Part shown: in pieces, positions 31,080 to 43,269 of the stretch
How positions within the stretch are numbered: position 1 is the first letter of the stretch
Layout: every line of letters begins with the position of its first letter
NCBI GenBank assembly: GCA_029204225.1
Contig: CM055106.1
Span: forward strand, 16,036,969 to 16,100,968
Direction of reading: 5' to 3'
Source: Diphasiastrum complanatum
Lineage: Eukaryota; Streptophyta; Lycopodiopsida; Lycopodiales; Lycopodiaceae
Length of the DNA: 64,000 nt
Position numbers and translations under genes: made by a program
Notes under the pieces: generated by a model
The model's input: the letters and a program-made list of their open reading frames with translations, nothing else
Databases searched by the model: none
What the model was told of the DNA's origin: nothing

Positions 31080-31920
31080 GTAAATAAAGGAGTGGGTTGG
31101 TAGATTCCATGCTAATTTCAAATCTAATGAGGCTAAATACATCATCATGGATATAAGTGTCCTTGGAAGATGATTCACTTATTCTCATAATGTGTTTACA
31201 AATTGCTTCACTACATGGTAAAACTCCATATAACAATTGGATGAATTGGCCAATCCTACTTGCATAAAATCCAAGAGCCAATAGATAGTTATTCCACACA
31301 AACAAATGGCATGCTATCAAATGGAGACTCACAAGTCATCACATTTTTGTATCTGGAAATATCTCAAGTCTACTTTGAGATTTAGGCACATCATCAAAGC
31401 AACTTGATCCATCTATCAAAGAAGTCATAAAAGTGTTAGAAGTGGATAAGATGATGTCTTTCCTTTGCATATCCTTATAAACAAGCCTTGATGGCTCCTC
31501 CTTGGATCTTGATGATCTTTTTGGTGTACTTGGTTGTAAAGATTGATGTTTTGCACCTTCTTCACTTGACTCTTCTTTGAGCCTTGCAAGATCCTTGACA
31601 CCAACAACATTAGAAGCACTTCTATTCACATTTGAAACATCATTCTTGCCATCAACATCAAAGCCAACATCCATGGATTTGAGATTTGAGTGCTCTCTCT
31701 CCTCTTGAGAAACAAGCTCTCCTTTGGTTTTCATCACATCGAAATAGTGATTAGATCTCACACACACACCAAGTTTGAAAAGCCTACCATGTCTAATCCC
31801 TTTGGCAATGACCTTTCCTTTCTTGATAATAAAGTAAGTATTGCAATCAAACTTGAGATTGCATTCATTGTCAATCAATTTACTTACACTCATCAAGTTT
31901 CTACACATTGAAGAAACATA
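31080..31920 (-). mobile_element. Inverted copia internal fragment
   Basis: The minus-strand open frame 32,004-31,339 encodes YVSSMCRNLMSVSKLIDNEC, KGKVIAKGIRHGRLFKLG (pre-integrase), then directly a Ser/Glu-rich linker with no integrase. Downstream ICKHIMRISESSSKDTYIHD (31,330-31,080) matches plus-strand 34,640-34,740. It is a second copy of the element at 31,921-35,205 in inverted orientation, fused to that element's LTR at 31,921. Confidence 0.7.
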
Positions 31921-32334
31921 CAAGGTCCAATCATGGAGGGGTGGAAATTTAGAGGTCCAATCGTTATGAGGTGAAATCCATGAGGTCCAATGAATTTTGA
32001 GCATTCATCATGTTAGATCTTGAGCTCTCTTCTTGTACATACAATTTTTTTGAGAGTTAATGCAATTTTGGACTTGTTGTTTTGTAACACATTCTCTCTC
32101 TACTCAAGAGCTAGTGGTCTTTCTCTCTACAGGACAGTAAGAGGCTTGGTTTTGTGTCTCATAGTGAATTTCACTTAGTTTTTTCATGTGGATGTGAAAA
32201 ACTAGCTTGTCTTTGGATGATCATAACTTTGTGTATTCAAAGTTCATTAGATACGCTCTAAAAATTCGAGTTGATCTATCATACATGGAGGTCGTTGTAG
32301 ATCTTTGTATGGTCCTCAAATCTCAATTTTTGAC
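31921..32334 (+). repeat. Copia-derivative 5' LTR (5'-truncated)
   Basis: Shares GAGGTCCAAT, TTTTGAGCATT, CTCTTCTTGTACATACAAT, TTTGTAACACATTCTCTCTC and CATGTGGATGTGA with 34,880-35,205. Confidence 0.65.
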
Positions 32335-32361
32335 ATGATATCAAAGCCTAGGTACATGCAT

Positions 32362-32454
32362 GAGTGTCTAGAACATGGAGGATTCCAAATTTGAGTGTCT
32401 AGAACATGGAGGATCCAAAATTTGAGTGTCTAGAACATGGAGGATTCCAAATTT
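32362..32454 (+). repeat. Tandem repeat, three 31-bp units
   Basis: Three copies of GAGTGTCTAGAACATGGAGG plus ATTCCAAATTT at 32,362, 32,393 and 32,424, with a partial fourth. They lie just downstream of the PBS-like site. Confidence 0.9.
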
Positions 32455-34759
32455 GAGTGTATAATCTTGGATAGGATCTTTGTGCATCTCTAGATATCAA
32501 TTTTTTCAAATTGGTCAAGCTAGTCAAGATTAATGGAAAACTAGGACATTTATTGGTATCAAAACTTGTCAAATCCAATCCAACTCTAAAGAGATAGAGT
32601 CTCTGGATCTTAGTAAGTCCAAAAGGGGTGTTTGGATATGTTTTTTGTATGTTTTGATACAATTTGTGAGCCTTAATTTTTGTGCTCCATTTTCCAAGGT
32701 GACTAGTTTTTTGGATGAAGATTGATTCTTAGATTTGTGATCTAGATCTTTTGTAGATCTTTGATGTGTTCAAATCTAGTTTATTGAGGGTCACAAAATC
32801 ACTTTAAAGAATCATTTCACAAGGTTGTACTTTGTGTACAAGTACTTCCTCATCATGGCATCAATAGGAGTCAATCTATTGGAGGAAAGTAAGAGATTCA
32901 AATGCAATTATTGTGGCAAGAAGTGGCATTTGGCCTTGAAGTGCTACAAGAAGAAAAGGGATGAAAGAAAACAAGAGAGAAGGCAAGGGAATTTCAACAA
33001 TCAAGAGGGAGATGGCTTCAAAGAGGAGTCACTCATGGCATGGGAACACCATCAATTTCTATGGTAGTGGGGTGAGCTCACATGTCATAAGGCAAAGAGA
33101 ATATTTCTCTTCTTTATCATCATGTTCTAATAAGTCTATTCTTGTTGTAAATGGTGCTAAATGTGAGATGCATGGGATAGGAACCATTCCTATTTGGCTT
33201 GAATCAAGAAGGAGAGCAAAGCTTCAAAATGTCTTGTATGTTTCTTCAATGTCTAGAAATTTCTTGAGTATGAGTCAATTGATTGACAATGGGTGCAATG
33301 TTAAGTTTGTAAAATATCATTGCCAAAGGGATTAAAGATGGTAGGCTTTTTGAACTTAATGTTTGTGTGAGGAGTCATCACAATTTGGATGTGATGGAAG
33401 CCAAAGGAGAGCTTGTTTTTCAAGAGGAGAGATTGGAGCATCCAAATCTCAAATCCATGGATGTTGGCTTTGATGTGAATGTCAAGAATGATGTTTCAAG
33501 TGTGGATGAAAGTGCTTCTAATGTTGGTGATGTCAAAGATCTTGCAAGGTCGTCAAGTGAAGAAGAAGATGTAGAGTATCAATCTCCACACCTAGGCACA
33601 CCAAGGGGATCATCAAGATCCAAGTAGGAGCCATCAAAGCATGAAGCATGTGCAAGGATGTGCAAAGGGAAGATACTATCTCATTCACTTCTAAAATTTT
33701 TATGACTTCTTTGATAGATGAATCAAGTTACTTTGATGATGTGTCTAAATCTCGAAGTAGACTTGAGATAATTTTACATGACTATAATACTTGCTTGATT
33801 AAGAGGGATGGTGAAGTAGTAGCAAGAGGGACTAGATGTGGAAAGATTTTTAAAATGAATCATTGTGAAGAGACTAACTTTGTGAAGGAATGGTCAAGAA
33901 GAGCTTGGATCATCCACAATCCATGTTTTCTATTCTCAAGGAGCAGACAAGTGATTTGCCTCAATCTAAGTCTCATGATGGTAATCTTTTGAGAATAGCG
34001 TTTTGACAAAAACACAAGAGAAGTCATTGCCAAGGTATTCTACTCTTTCTCATGAAATTTTTCAGCTTTTGCATTTGGATGGTCATGTTTATTTAACTAA
34101 AAGCAAAGATGGAGCTTTTATGTGTGTGTCCTTCATTGGTGTTTCCAATTGGATGTATCTCTTATCAATGGTGTTTGATCGGAAGATGTTGAAAGTTGAC
34201 AATTGTGGAATCTTGAGATCCATATGCTTTGTCTATATTCCTTTGCATGTAAGGAGTAAGGAGAATCTCATCTCATTCAAGAGGATGATGGTCCAAGGAG
34301 ATTTTCAAGAGGCAAGGTCGAGTCTATGTGGCTCACACTTTATGAAAAAGGGAAGTAATTTTTAAGTGGTATATATTCTAACACATCCATTTTTGCTTCT
34401 CTTCTATCATTGGATGAATCATTTTGCTTTGATGAGATTTTTGCATCTCAAAGTTGGAGTGAGACAATACTAGCTTTGTATGATGTCTCTTTTAAGAATA
34501 TATTTTATGTTCTTAATGGCTTATAATTGGTTCTAAAGCAATTGGAAAGCAAATGGTTTTGTCATCAAATGTATGTTCTTGGATCTTGTAAGAGCAAGAT
34601 TAAGTTTCTCATTCATAGTGAAAATAATTGTGTTTTTTTCATGTTGTGAGACAATTTGTAAACACATTATGAAAATAAGTGAATCATCATCCAAGGACAC
34701 TTATATAATGATGTATTTAGCCTTATTAAATTTGAGATTTGCATGGATATCAAGCATAA

Positions 34760-35205
34760 AAATATGATGCACAAATATGGCTCTATCAAATTAAGAGGTG
34801 TAGATCCTAAAGCCAATCACATTAAGATGTGCAAAATGGTTGGCCCAATCATGTTCAGAGGTGCAAATCACTTGGCCAATCAAATTGTGAGGCTCGAGCG
34901 ACTTGGTCCAACCATGGAGAGAGGTGGAAATTTAGAGGTCCAATCATTATGAGAAGTGGAATCCATGAGGTCCAATGAATTTTGAGCATTTTTCATGCTG
35001 GATCTGGAGTTACCACTATATGGAAGTGCTCTCTTCTTGTACATACAATCCTTTTTAGTAATACAATTTTGGACTTGTTTCTTTGTAACACATTCTCTCT
35101 CTACCCGAGAGCTAGTGGTCTTTCTCTATCTACTCGAGAGCAAGATGCTTGGCTTTGTGTCTCATAGTGAATTTCATTTAGTTTTTTCATGTGGATGTGA
35201 TAGTT
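34760..35205 (+). repeat. Copia-derivative 3' LTR
   Basis: Direct-repeat partner of 31,921-32,334. Its first part adds imperfect repeats of GGTCCAATCAT/GGCCCAATCAT. Boundaries approximate. Confidence 0.55.
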
Positions 35206-35209
35206 GAGG

Positions 35210-36739
35210 GTTGATCATCGGATACTGATGGGGGTGGTGAGGGAGCCACTTCCTTCCGCTTTTGTGCTCACGTGACTGCTAGCATTGGGGTATAGAAATG
35301 TTGTTTTTCTAGTTTGTGATTAGATTCGAATGTGCACTCATTCCAAGTCTTAATGGACAATTCTTGTAGCAGTGTCCATATTCGCATTTTTCGGCAGAAG
35401 GATGTGTATTGTCCCTTGTAAGGACATTCTACAATTTGGTGGCCTTCGCCGCATCCGTAGCAGCCGTAATTTCTACCACCTTGATGTTGAGGCTGAGTTG
35501 CATAGGTCACATAATACTCGTTAATGGCTGGATCTACAAATAACTTGTCTGGCCCATACCATTGTTAATGCTCAGGTTGAGGTGTTGCTAGTGTCTCATG
35601 TTCCACCACTGCTAAATTCACACGAGCCACTTGGTTGTTAGTTGGCCCTGGTGGTGCAAGTAAGGCCATGCGCTGTTGATTGTTTAGCGCGCCATACCTC
35701 GGTGCCGCATTGGGTGTCCCTTGATGATAAGAATAAGAGGTCTGATAAGGATTCATCTTCTGTTGTATGATCCAGGGGTTAAATGGGCAAAAGGCCATCT
35801 TGTGCGATGATGCATTGCACAGATGACAGAATCTTTGTGTCAGTGTGAGGTTTTGCTTTAATACCGGACACTCGTTGGCTGTATGGTTCTGGGTGCAAAC
35901 TGAGCACCATACATTTTCTCGGTGATGATACTATAGCTCGTTTTGTTCCTGTGGATTTGGAATTGGTGCTACAGCCCCTTACAAGGCCTTTAGTTTCTGA
36001 TCAAACTGTGCCGTCAGTTGTTCCATCTGCTGTTTGTGTGATTTCGTCATTTGCTCCATCGGGGTGAATAGATTGGGTGCGTTGGATGATGATGCTACCG
36101 ACGGAATTGGAGTATGGGTGGTCGGATAAGATTCATCGTCTGAACTTTCATCCTCCTCCCTGATGGCATTCTCCATTGCTTCTTGTAATGTAGCATACTG
36201 CTCCCGTCTTTGAAGTTCTCTTCTGATACTTCATGGCAACCCCGCAAAGAACCACATAATAATCGCATGATCGAGAGTTAGGGATGTGTTTCACTGAGAT
36301 GGAACTTCAAAGGGCTTTGCAAGGGTTGGTTTGCTATTTTGCATTTTTTTGGTTTTTTACAAGTGTTTTTTGAATTTTTTATGGTTTTTCTCCGATTTTG
36401 CAAAATCTGCTTTGAACTAACTCTCGCAAGCTTCTGTGCAGGTCTGGGACAGTACCCTAGTGCTACTGTCAATCATGTGAAGGTTGGTTCCCACTGGTTT
36501 TGGAGAAAACAAAATCTGATGAGATTTTTGTCTCTTTTCCCCAAAATGCAGATTTGATTTTTGACTGGATGTCAAGCCCTTAGAGGCGGTTTGGGCCTCC
36601 TCTACCCTCTCACACCTCCTCCGCTAGCCGTGAACAGTCCAAACACAAGAAAATGCAGAAAACAAGCTAACTCTACCCAAAATCCACCTAAAAACACTCT
36701 AAAAAAGCAAAAACAACTAAACTAGTTAGTGAAAATCTA
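35210..36739 (-). mobile_element. Gypsy gag and leader, three zinc-knuckle type
   Basis: On the minus strand: MENAIREEDESSDDESYPTT and a Gln-rich helix (36,176-35,979); zinc knuckles CSVCTQNHTANEC (near 35,905), CHLCNASSHKMAFC (near 35,810) and CYGCGEGHQIVEC (near 35,450). One stop (35,565) interrupts the frame. The gag is cut at about 35,210 with no pol attached. 36,250-36,739 is the untranslated leader between PBS and gag. Confidence 0.7.
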
Positions 36740-36757
36740 TTCCCGGCAACGGTGCCA
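36740..36757 (-). promoter_or_regulatory. Primer-binding site of Tat/Athila-type gypsy element
   Basis: The minus strand reads TGGCACCGTTGCCGGGAA, one change from TGGCGCCGTTGCCGGGGA used by plant Tat/Athila elements. It directly adjoins the LTR edge TGTAGGG at 36,759. Confidence 0.8.
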
Positions 36758-36758
36758 C

Positions 36759-36966
36759 TGTAGGGTGTGTAGAAGTAGTCGTGAGCAGTCCTTCCGCCTG
36801 TCAAAGAGGGTTAGTTCATTGGATAGGTGCCTAACCAAGCCAAGATGCTACTATTAGTTGCTTTCTACTTTCCCTCTAACACTACCACCTTAATACTAGT
36901 CCCACTAACTCTAACCACAAACATACATCATGATTTAGGATGAAAGGAGAGAGATAGAAGATTAGA

Positions 36967-37026
<60 letters not shown>

Positions 37027-37530
37027 TAGTTCATTTGCTCATTTTGCTCACTAATGGAGAAGCAATAAGAATGGAAACCAACAACATGTAAACTAGAAAG
37101 CAAAATAGCAAACACACAAAAGAGCATTAGCAAGTATGAAATAGCGAATGAGGATGCTTCTCTCCAAAATGGTAGAGTTTCCTCCTTCTCATTAAGCATG
37201 CAAAATATGTATAAATTGTGCCTTTTTATCAAGGCCCTTGCCCCAAAATCCTATTGGTTACTCCTAAAAATATGGACTCTAATCCACACCATTCACTTTG
37301 GGTCCAATCTATTCAAGGGTCTTAAAAAAATACATTGGAAATCACATAATACATTTGAGTTTCACTTTGGACCCAACTTTGTAAATCTAGACTAAGTTTA
37401 TTAACTAGACATTGTGGCCTCAAGTTTTATCTAATTAGCAATAAGGCCCAAGTCTTTTATTCTATTGACAACTTGACTTGCGTGCTCATTGGACCATGGG
37501 CTTATACACGCAGGATGTCACGACCCTTGC
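36759..37530 (-). repeat. 5' LTR of the Tat/Athila-type element (right end uncertain)
   Basis: The left edge TGTAGGGTG is fixed by the PBS. The right edge is probably near GATGTCACGACCCTTGCA at about 37,515-37,533. A (GA)n tract lies at 36,968-37,023. Confidence 0.55.
36968..37023. repeat. (GA)n microsatellite
   Basis: About 55 bp of AG repeats within the LTR-like region. Confidence 0.9.
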
Positions 37531-37699
37531 AACTATTTCTACTTTTCCGATTTTATTTATCTACAATATGTTGGGAATATCTCCAACATCAATTCTAATC
37601 GAGAATGGTTTTATTCCAAACTCGACAGACTCAAATGTTTATTTCAAGTTTGTATCGACTAGTTCATGTCTCGGAATTCAGATTTTTTGAATTTGATCC

Positions 37700-38540
37700 A
37701 GCAGACAGATTTTAATTAGTCAACAACGATATCTCACCAACGTGCTGGACAAATATGGAATGACCAACTGAAAATTGAACCACTTTTCACTCGACCCTGG
37801 TCTGAAACTATCAAAGGAACAATTTCCTCAAACAAAGACAGAAAAAGAGGAAATGAAACAATATTCATTCCACTCCATCATCGGCTCACTGATGTATGCA
37901 ATGCTTTGCACTCGACTCGACCTTGCATACTCGATCAGTTCACTCAGCTATTTCCTATCGAATCTAGGTCAAACCCATTGGAGAGCGTTCATGAAGTTCA
38001 TGAAGTATGTCCAAGCAACTAAACATCTTAGCATCTGTTAATCTATCAATATTCTCGAGGGTTACACAGATGCAGATTGGGCATGAGATATCAACACTAG
38101 AAGATCGACTTATGGATTTGTATTCTTATTCAATCAAGGCCCAAAATCATGGAACAACCAAAAGTAGAATTCAGTAGCATTATCATCAATCGAATCAGAA
38201 TACATAGCGAGCACAAATGCTACCAGGGAGGCAATTTGGCTAAGGAACCTGCTTGTAGATATCGACCTTGCTCAGTCACATCCAATGACAATCTATTGTG
38301 ACAATCAAATCGGACTATCTCGAAATCCGAGATTTTATTCTCGGAGTAAACATATCGAAATCATGTATCACTACCTTAGAGAAAAAGTGCAAAGCAAGAA
38401 AGTATCACTGGTTTACTACAAGACAGATCTTATGGCAGCAGATTACTTCACGAAAGCTCTATTAAAGGAGCACCATATCAGATTTAACGACATTCTAAAT
38501 CTAAAGATCGAGGGTTTTCAAGATCCACATTTAGGGGGAG
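37700..38540 (+). mobile_element. Copia RNase H region and polypurine tract
   Basis: YSFHSIIGSLMYAMLCTRLD, LEGYTDADWA, SSIESEYIAST, MTIYCDNQIGLS, KHIEIMYHYLREKVQSKKVS and YFTKAL are the successive copia RNase H/C-terminal motifs, with stops at 38,039 and 38,084. AGGGGGAG (38,533-38,540) is the PPT before TGTTGG. Confidence 0.88.
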
Positions 38541-39282
38541 TGTTGGATTTCATTGCGCAGGTTCAAATCCATTTGGTAATGAGCATCCTGAAAGCTGTAT
38601 ATACTTATACCAAAAAAATTAGAAAAAGAAGGCTCGAATTTTTGAGCAAAAGATCAAAATTTAGAATCGAATTTTTTCAACTCCAAATCAGATCGGATCG
38701 GATCGAGACGAGATTTTTCGACCTTGGATGATGCTGAATGAAGCAAGATTTTTGGACTCTGGATCAGATCAGATTGTGTCGTAATTTTTCAACCCTGGAT
38801 CGAATCGGATCGTGTCGTAATTTTTTTCGAGTCAAGATCTATAAAAACTCGATATATAAGAAAAATCGATCCATGTATATTTTTCGATACTATTGGTCAA
38901 AAAATCTGACCCACGTCGTGACATTGACAGTCAGCCTACTTTGTACATACATTTACAGTTACAATGACGGTTGTAGTAAATGTAATAGATAGAATTTAAT
39001 GTTTACAATGTACTATCAGATGTAATAAGAAGTAGAAAAATTTATTCAGAAGTTAATTATATAGCCAATGTTATTACACTAAATGATCAACAAGCTGAAG
39101 CCGATTTCGCTTCAAGCCATTGTACTCAATTTCAATCAATCAGAGTGCAAATTTTGTCCACCTACTGTATTGTTCTATTGCGCATTGTTAATGATTATCC
39201 ATCTTGATTATTTGCTGCTAATTGACTTGCTTCTGATCATCCATTGCTTAAATTTCTACTGCTATTTCGCAAGTTTTCGATT
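38541..39282 (+). repeat. Copia LTR followed by a PBS-like site
   Basis: Starts TGTTGGATTTCATTG right after the PPT. TGGTATCAGCA at 39,283 resembles a PBS, so this LTR could serve as 3' LTR on its left and 5' LTR on its right. The right edge is not exact. Confidence 0.5.
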
Positions 39283-39429
39283 TGGTATCAGCATTTTGTT
39301 TCTATCAAAACCCATTCCTGATAACTCATTGCTTCCAAAGTGGTATTTGAGTTTATCTCTGATCAATCCCACCGATTTTCGACACACTCATATATCTAAC
39401 CATCACAAGACTTGATCTTAGCTATTGTG

Positions 39430-39665
39430 TTGGTTATGCAAAATCCTAATGTGGAGCATTGGAAGCTAGGCAAGAGGGTATTGAGATACATCTTGGGAAC
39501 AAGAGATTTCGGCATTGTTTATTGAGGATCATCACCTAACTTGTTTGGAATTTTAGATTCAAACTTTGATGGAGATCAAATAGATAGAAAATCCATAAGT
39601 GCACATGCTATTTTTATAGGTGATGGAACTATCTCTTGGATGTCAAAATGTGGCGAATGAACTTC
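39430..39665 (+). mobile_element. Copia RNase H fragment
   Basis: WKLGKRVLRYILGTRDFGIV, then LDSNFDGDQIDRKSISAHAI and ISWMSKC: RNase H of another copia lineage, with a stop in the middle and cut at both ends. Confidence 0.7.
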
Positions 39666-39689
39666 TCAAGGAAGTTGGTAAGTGCACAA

Positions 39690-41136
39690 CATTTAGTGAA
39701 GCTTGGAAAACCTGAAAGAAGGTCTATGAGTTCAAGTCCACATCTAGGGTCCTAACCCTAAGGAGGAAAAATTTTCAAAGTTTTCAAAAGAAGTGTGAAA
39801 GTTCTCATGCTATTTTTTTGAGAGTTAAATATTTGAGTGATGAACTAGAATGTATTAGTGAAAGCACTAAGGATGTGAAGCTTGTTCAAGTTATTCTTAA
39901 TGGCTTGTTGGATGATCATGCTAATTAGGTGCAAAATTTTGCTATTCAAAAGACATTGCCAAGTATGGAAGACTTGCAAGAGGTCTTGGTGGTTGAAGAG
40001 TTTAGACTCCAAGCAAGAGGATGATCATCTTCTACATCTCAAGTTGGAGAGGAGGAAGCTACCTTCTCAAAAGACAAGTTCAAGGGCAAAGACAAAAGCA
40101 AATGGTCAAAAGGGCAAGATCAAGGTAAGTCTTCTACTCTTGTTGGCAAGAAAAGAGATAGATCCAAGCTAAAATGTTTCTATTGTGGAGTCAAAGGACA
40201 TTTTGCTAGTGATTGCTTCAAGAAGAAGAGAGATCAAGGTGAGAAGCAAATCAATCTAACTCTTGATGAAGATGGTGTTTATGAACAACTTTCAAATCAT
40301 TCATTTGTTACCTCATCTTGCTTGTTGGCTAATCATGGAAATATTGATTCTTGGTGGAATGATAGTGGAGCTACATCACATATGACATTTCATGAGTAGT
40401 ATTATTCATTATTGATGGCATTTTAAGGTGACAAGAAAGTGATCTACACGACCAATAATGGTGAGTGTGCAATTAAGGGACCTATTTTCCTCTCTATTAA
40501 TAGGAATGTGAATTTGAATGTTCATTCCATCTATCACTAAGAACCTTCTTAGTGTGAGTCAAATGCTTGACAAGGGATTCAAAGTGGAATTTGTTGGTGA
40601 TGCTTGTTTGATCAAGGAGGAGGATGAAGTAATTGCAAAAGAGAATATGCAAGCTAAATTGTTCAAACTTGATGCTGGTGTTGTTGCTAACCAAGTTGGA
40701 TGTATGTCAAAGGAGCAATTGTCAATGCAAGAGGTATGGCACATGAAATTGGAGCATCTCAACTACATTCATTGGAGGTGATGGAAAAGAGGCAAGTTGT
40801 TTTTGGTCTTCCCAAATCTCTAACTAGCATGAATCATGTTTGTGAGCAATGTGCTTTATCAAAGTCACATAAGTTATCTTACAAGAGATCTACATCAAGA
40901 TCAATTAAGCCTTTTCAATTGGTGCATTTCGATATTCATGGTGTTACTACAATTAGCAATGGAGGTGCTAAGATGTATGTGACTTTTATTGATGATTTTA
41001 GTAGATTTTGTTGGGAGTATCTACTAAAGAGAAAAGATGAGGTGTTTGATGTCTTTTTCAAGTTCAAGATGGAAGATGTCCAAATTTCTACAAAGATCAA
41101 GTGCTTGAGGAGTGACAATGGTGGTGAGTACATTTT
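39690..41136 (+). mobile_element. Copia gag-protease-integrase fragment
   Basis: Gag LRVKYLSDELECISESTKDV; CCHC knuckle CFYCGVKGHFASDCFKKKRD (near 40,170); protease DSWWNDSGATSHMTF (D-S-G, 40,350); ITKNLLSVSQMLDKGFKVEF; GAG-pre-integrase with CEQCALSKSHKLSYKRS; integrase FDIHGVTTISNGGAKMYVTF, IDDFSRF, LRSDNGGEY. It is cut just after SDNGGEYIF at 41,136 by the opposing copia element. Several frameshifts. Confidence 0.85.
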
Positions 41137-42042
41137 TACTATACCACGCACGTGGTGCCTGTTTAAGACCATAAAGCACTTTCTTTAAGCGACATACTTT
41201 ATTTTCCTGTCCTTTTGCTACAAAGCCTTCAGGTTGATCCATGAACGTCTCTTCTTCTAACTCACCATCTAGAAAAGCAGATTTCACATCCATCTGATAC
41301 AAAGGCCAACCAAAATGTGAAGCTAAAACAACAAGTAGACGTAGAGTATTCCACTTACATACTAGCACAAAGGTCTCCTCATAGTCGATGCCTTTACTTT
41401 GTTCATACCCTTTGATCACCAATCTTGCCTTGTGCTTTGCTATACTTCCATTTGCATGGTACTTAGTCTTGTATACCCATTTGCAACCAATGGGTTTCTT
41501 GCCAACTGGTGGTTCTACTAAGTAACATGTGCTAAGCTTAGCAATTGACTCCATCTCCTCTCCCATGGCCTTGACCCAAATGTCATCATCCTTCGCTTCA
41601 CCATAAGTCGAAGGTTCTTTGCTTTGAATAATGCTAGATAAGAGAGCATAATTTGTTTCATACCTTTCAGGTTGTGTCTTCTCTCTTGTTGATCTTCATA
41701 GCTCTCCCTGGCTAGATGATCCTGGAAAGTCATCCATGTCGCGGCTCTCCAACAATCTCTCAAACCACTTAGGGAGCTTCCTGTTAGGTGATCGGCTTCT
41801 TGGTAAAAATGTATCCCACGGTACATCCTTCTCCTTGCGTTTGTCACCTGTAACTTCAATCCTTCTCGCACCAAAAGGTCAATGAATGGATCATCATCAG
41901 GAGGTATTCTCACTATACCATCTTTCCCACTTTTCCACTGGATGTGTCTATCTTCTCAGCATTCTCGTCTTCATACATCTTGGATTCATCAAAGATAACA
42001 TCACGGCTTACATGGATTTTGTTTTCCACTGGATCAAAACAT

Positions 42043-43011
42043 CTATAGCCCTTCCACAATCGTACGATCCTTGTGCTCAGCTACACCATTGTGAGCAAGA
42101 GTATGAGCTTGCGTAAATTGTCTTTTGATCCCACATTGATCACAACGATCATTAAAGTCATTAGACTTATACTCACCTCCACTATCTGATCTTAGGACTT
42201 TGATCTTCCTACCTGTCTGATTTTCGACCAATGCTTTGAAGCTCTTGAAATTGTCAAATGCATCCGATTTCTTCTTCAAGAAGTAGATCCACGTCTTACG
42301 TGACATATCATCAATAAAGGTCATGAAATAGAAGGCTTTACCTAAGGACACAGTCCTTATAGGCCCGCATAAATCTGTGTGGATCAAATCCAAGATGTTC
42401 TTTGCCCTTGCAACACCACCTTTATTGAACTTCTCTCGATGCTGCTTCCCATATACACATGATTCGCGCATCGATTTTAAGTGGTCTTCTATGGTAGGCA
42501 ATCCTGTTACCATCTCCAATTTTCTCATCAAAATGAGGCTTCCTAAGTTCAAGTGACCAAGTCTCTTATGCCACAACTCGGTTTGCAATGGAATGGACGA
42601 TACGAGTCCATGTTGCCCCTTGATTATAGCATTCAACCTATACAATTTTGTATTGGACTCCCTTACTCCATCCACAATAACTTTGAACTTTTGGTTCACA
42701 TCCTTCACAAAGCAACGATCATGGGCAAATTCTACTTTCAACTTTTGATCAGTAATGACTCCAACAGAAAGTAGATTTTTTTTCAAACCTGGTACATAAA
42801 GTACCTCCTTGATCATCCTGCTTTTGCCATCAGGTAGTTGGATTGAAACGGTGCCTATCCCCTTGATCTTGCACACATCACCATTTTCTTGTGAAATGGG
42901 CGTTCTATTATCTAACACTTTCAAGCTACTGAACCAATCCTTGTTACCTATCATGTGTCTTGTGACTCCCGAGTCAATATACCACGCTTGATCATCTTGA
43001 TTAGATAACAA
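42043..43011 (-). CDS. Copia protease-integrase open frame
   Basis: A 322-aa frame. Protease AWYIDSGVTRHMIGNKDWF (D-S-G); ECHVPGLKKNLLSVG-type linker (VLYVPGLKKNLLSVG); pre-integrase LWHKRLGHLNLGSL; integrase DLIHTDLCGPIRTVSLGKAF, FIDDMSRKTWIYFLKKK, LRSDSGGEYKSNDF. The final catalytic Glu region (NGVAEHKDRTI) is reached just before the frame ends at 42,043, where the family usually reads N-x-x-(M)L. Confidence 0.85.
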   Translation of the reverse strand: MLSNQDDQAWYIDSGVTRHMIGNKDWFSSLKVLDNRTPISQENGDVCKIKGIGTVSIQLPDGKSRMIKEVLYVPGLKKNLLSVGVITDQKLKVEFAHDRCFVKDVNQKFKVIVDGVRESNTKLYRLNAIIKGQHGLVSSIPLQTELWHKRLGHLNLGSLILMRKLEMVTGLPTIEDHLKSMRESCVYGKQHREKFNKGGVARAKNILDLIHTDLCGPIRTVSLGKAFYFMTFIDDMSRKTWIYFLKKKSDAFDNFKSFKALVENQTGRKIKVLRSDSGGEYKSNDFNDRCDQCGIKRQFTQAHTLAHNGVAEHKDRTIVEGL

Positions 43012-43269
43012 TGCAGATATGAAGATGCTAGAGTCTTCAGTCTCACCCTCATCGACAAGGTTGTCTGCTTGCTTTGGTTTCCCCTTGTCTTGTTCCGCCA
43101 GGAATTTGCGACATTCACTCTTCCAATGGCCCTTTTTACCACAATGGAAGCACTTGTCTTTTTTCTTGGTCTTATTGGAAGATCCCTCATCCTTCTGTGT
43201 CTTGGCAAATTGTTATTTAGACTTTTTCTTGCCCTTGCCCTTGCTTTGTTTTTGGCTTGTCGCAAGTGC

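Larger units (their letters stand above)
31921..35205 (+). mobile_element. Deletion-derivative Ty1/copia element
   Basis: Direct repeats at about 31,921-32,334 and 34,760-35,205 act as LTRs. A PBS-like TGATATCAAAGC follows the first at 32,335. Inside: CCHC knuckle CNYCGKKWHLALKCYKKKRD (32,900), protease/pre-integrase (VSSMSRNFLSMSQLIDNGC, 33,250), then a linker (SHHNLDVMEAKGELVFQEER) without integrase or recognizable RT. Many stops. Confidence 0.7.

Noticed and set aside
40559-40762. Minus-strand frame over the copia pre-integrase
   Set aside because: Antisense shadow of the plus-strand copia coding sequence; the same reasoning removes 46,153-46,404 and 47,636-47,887.
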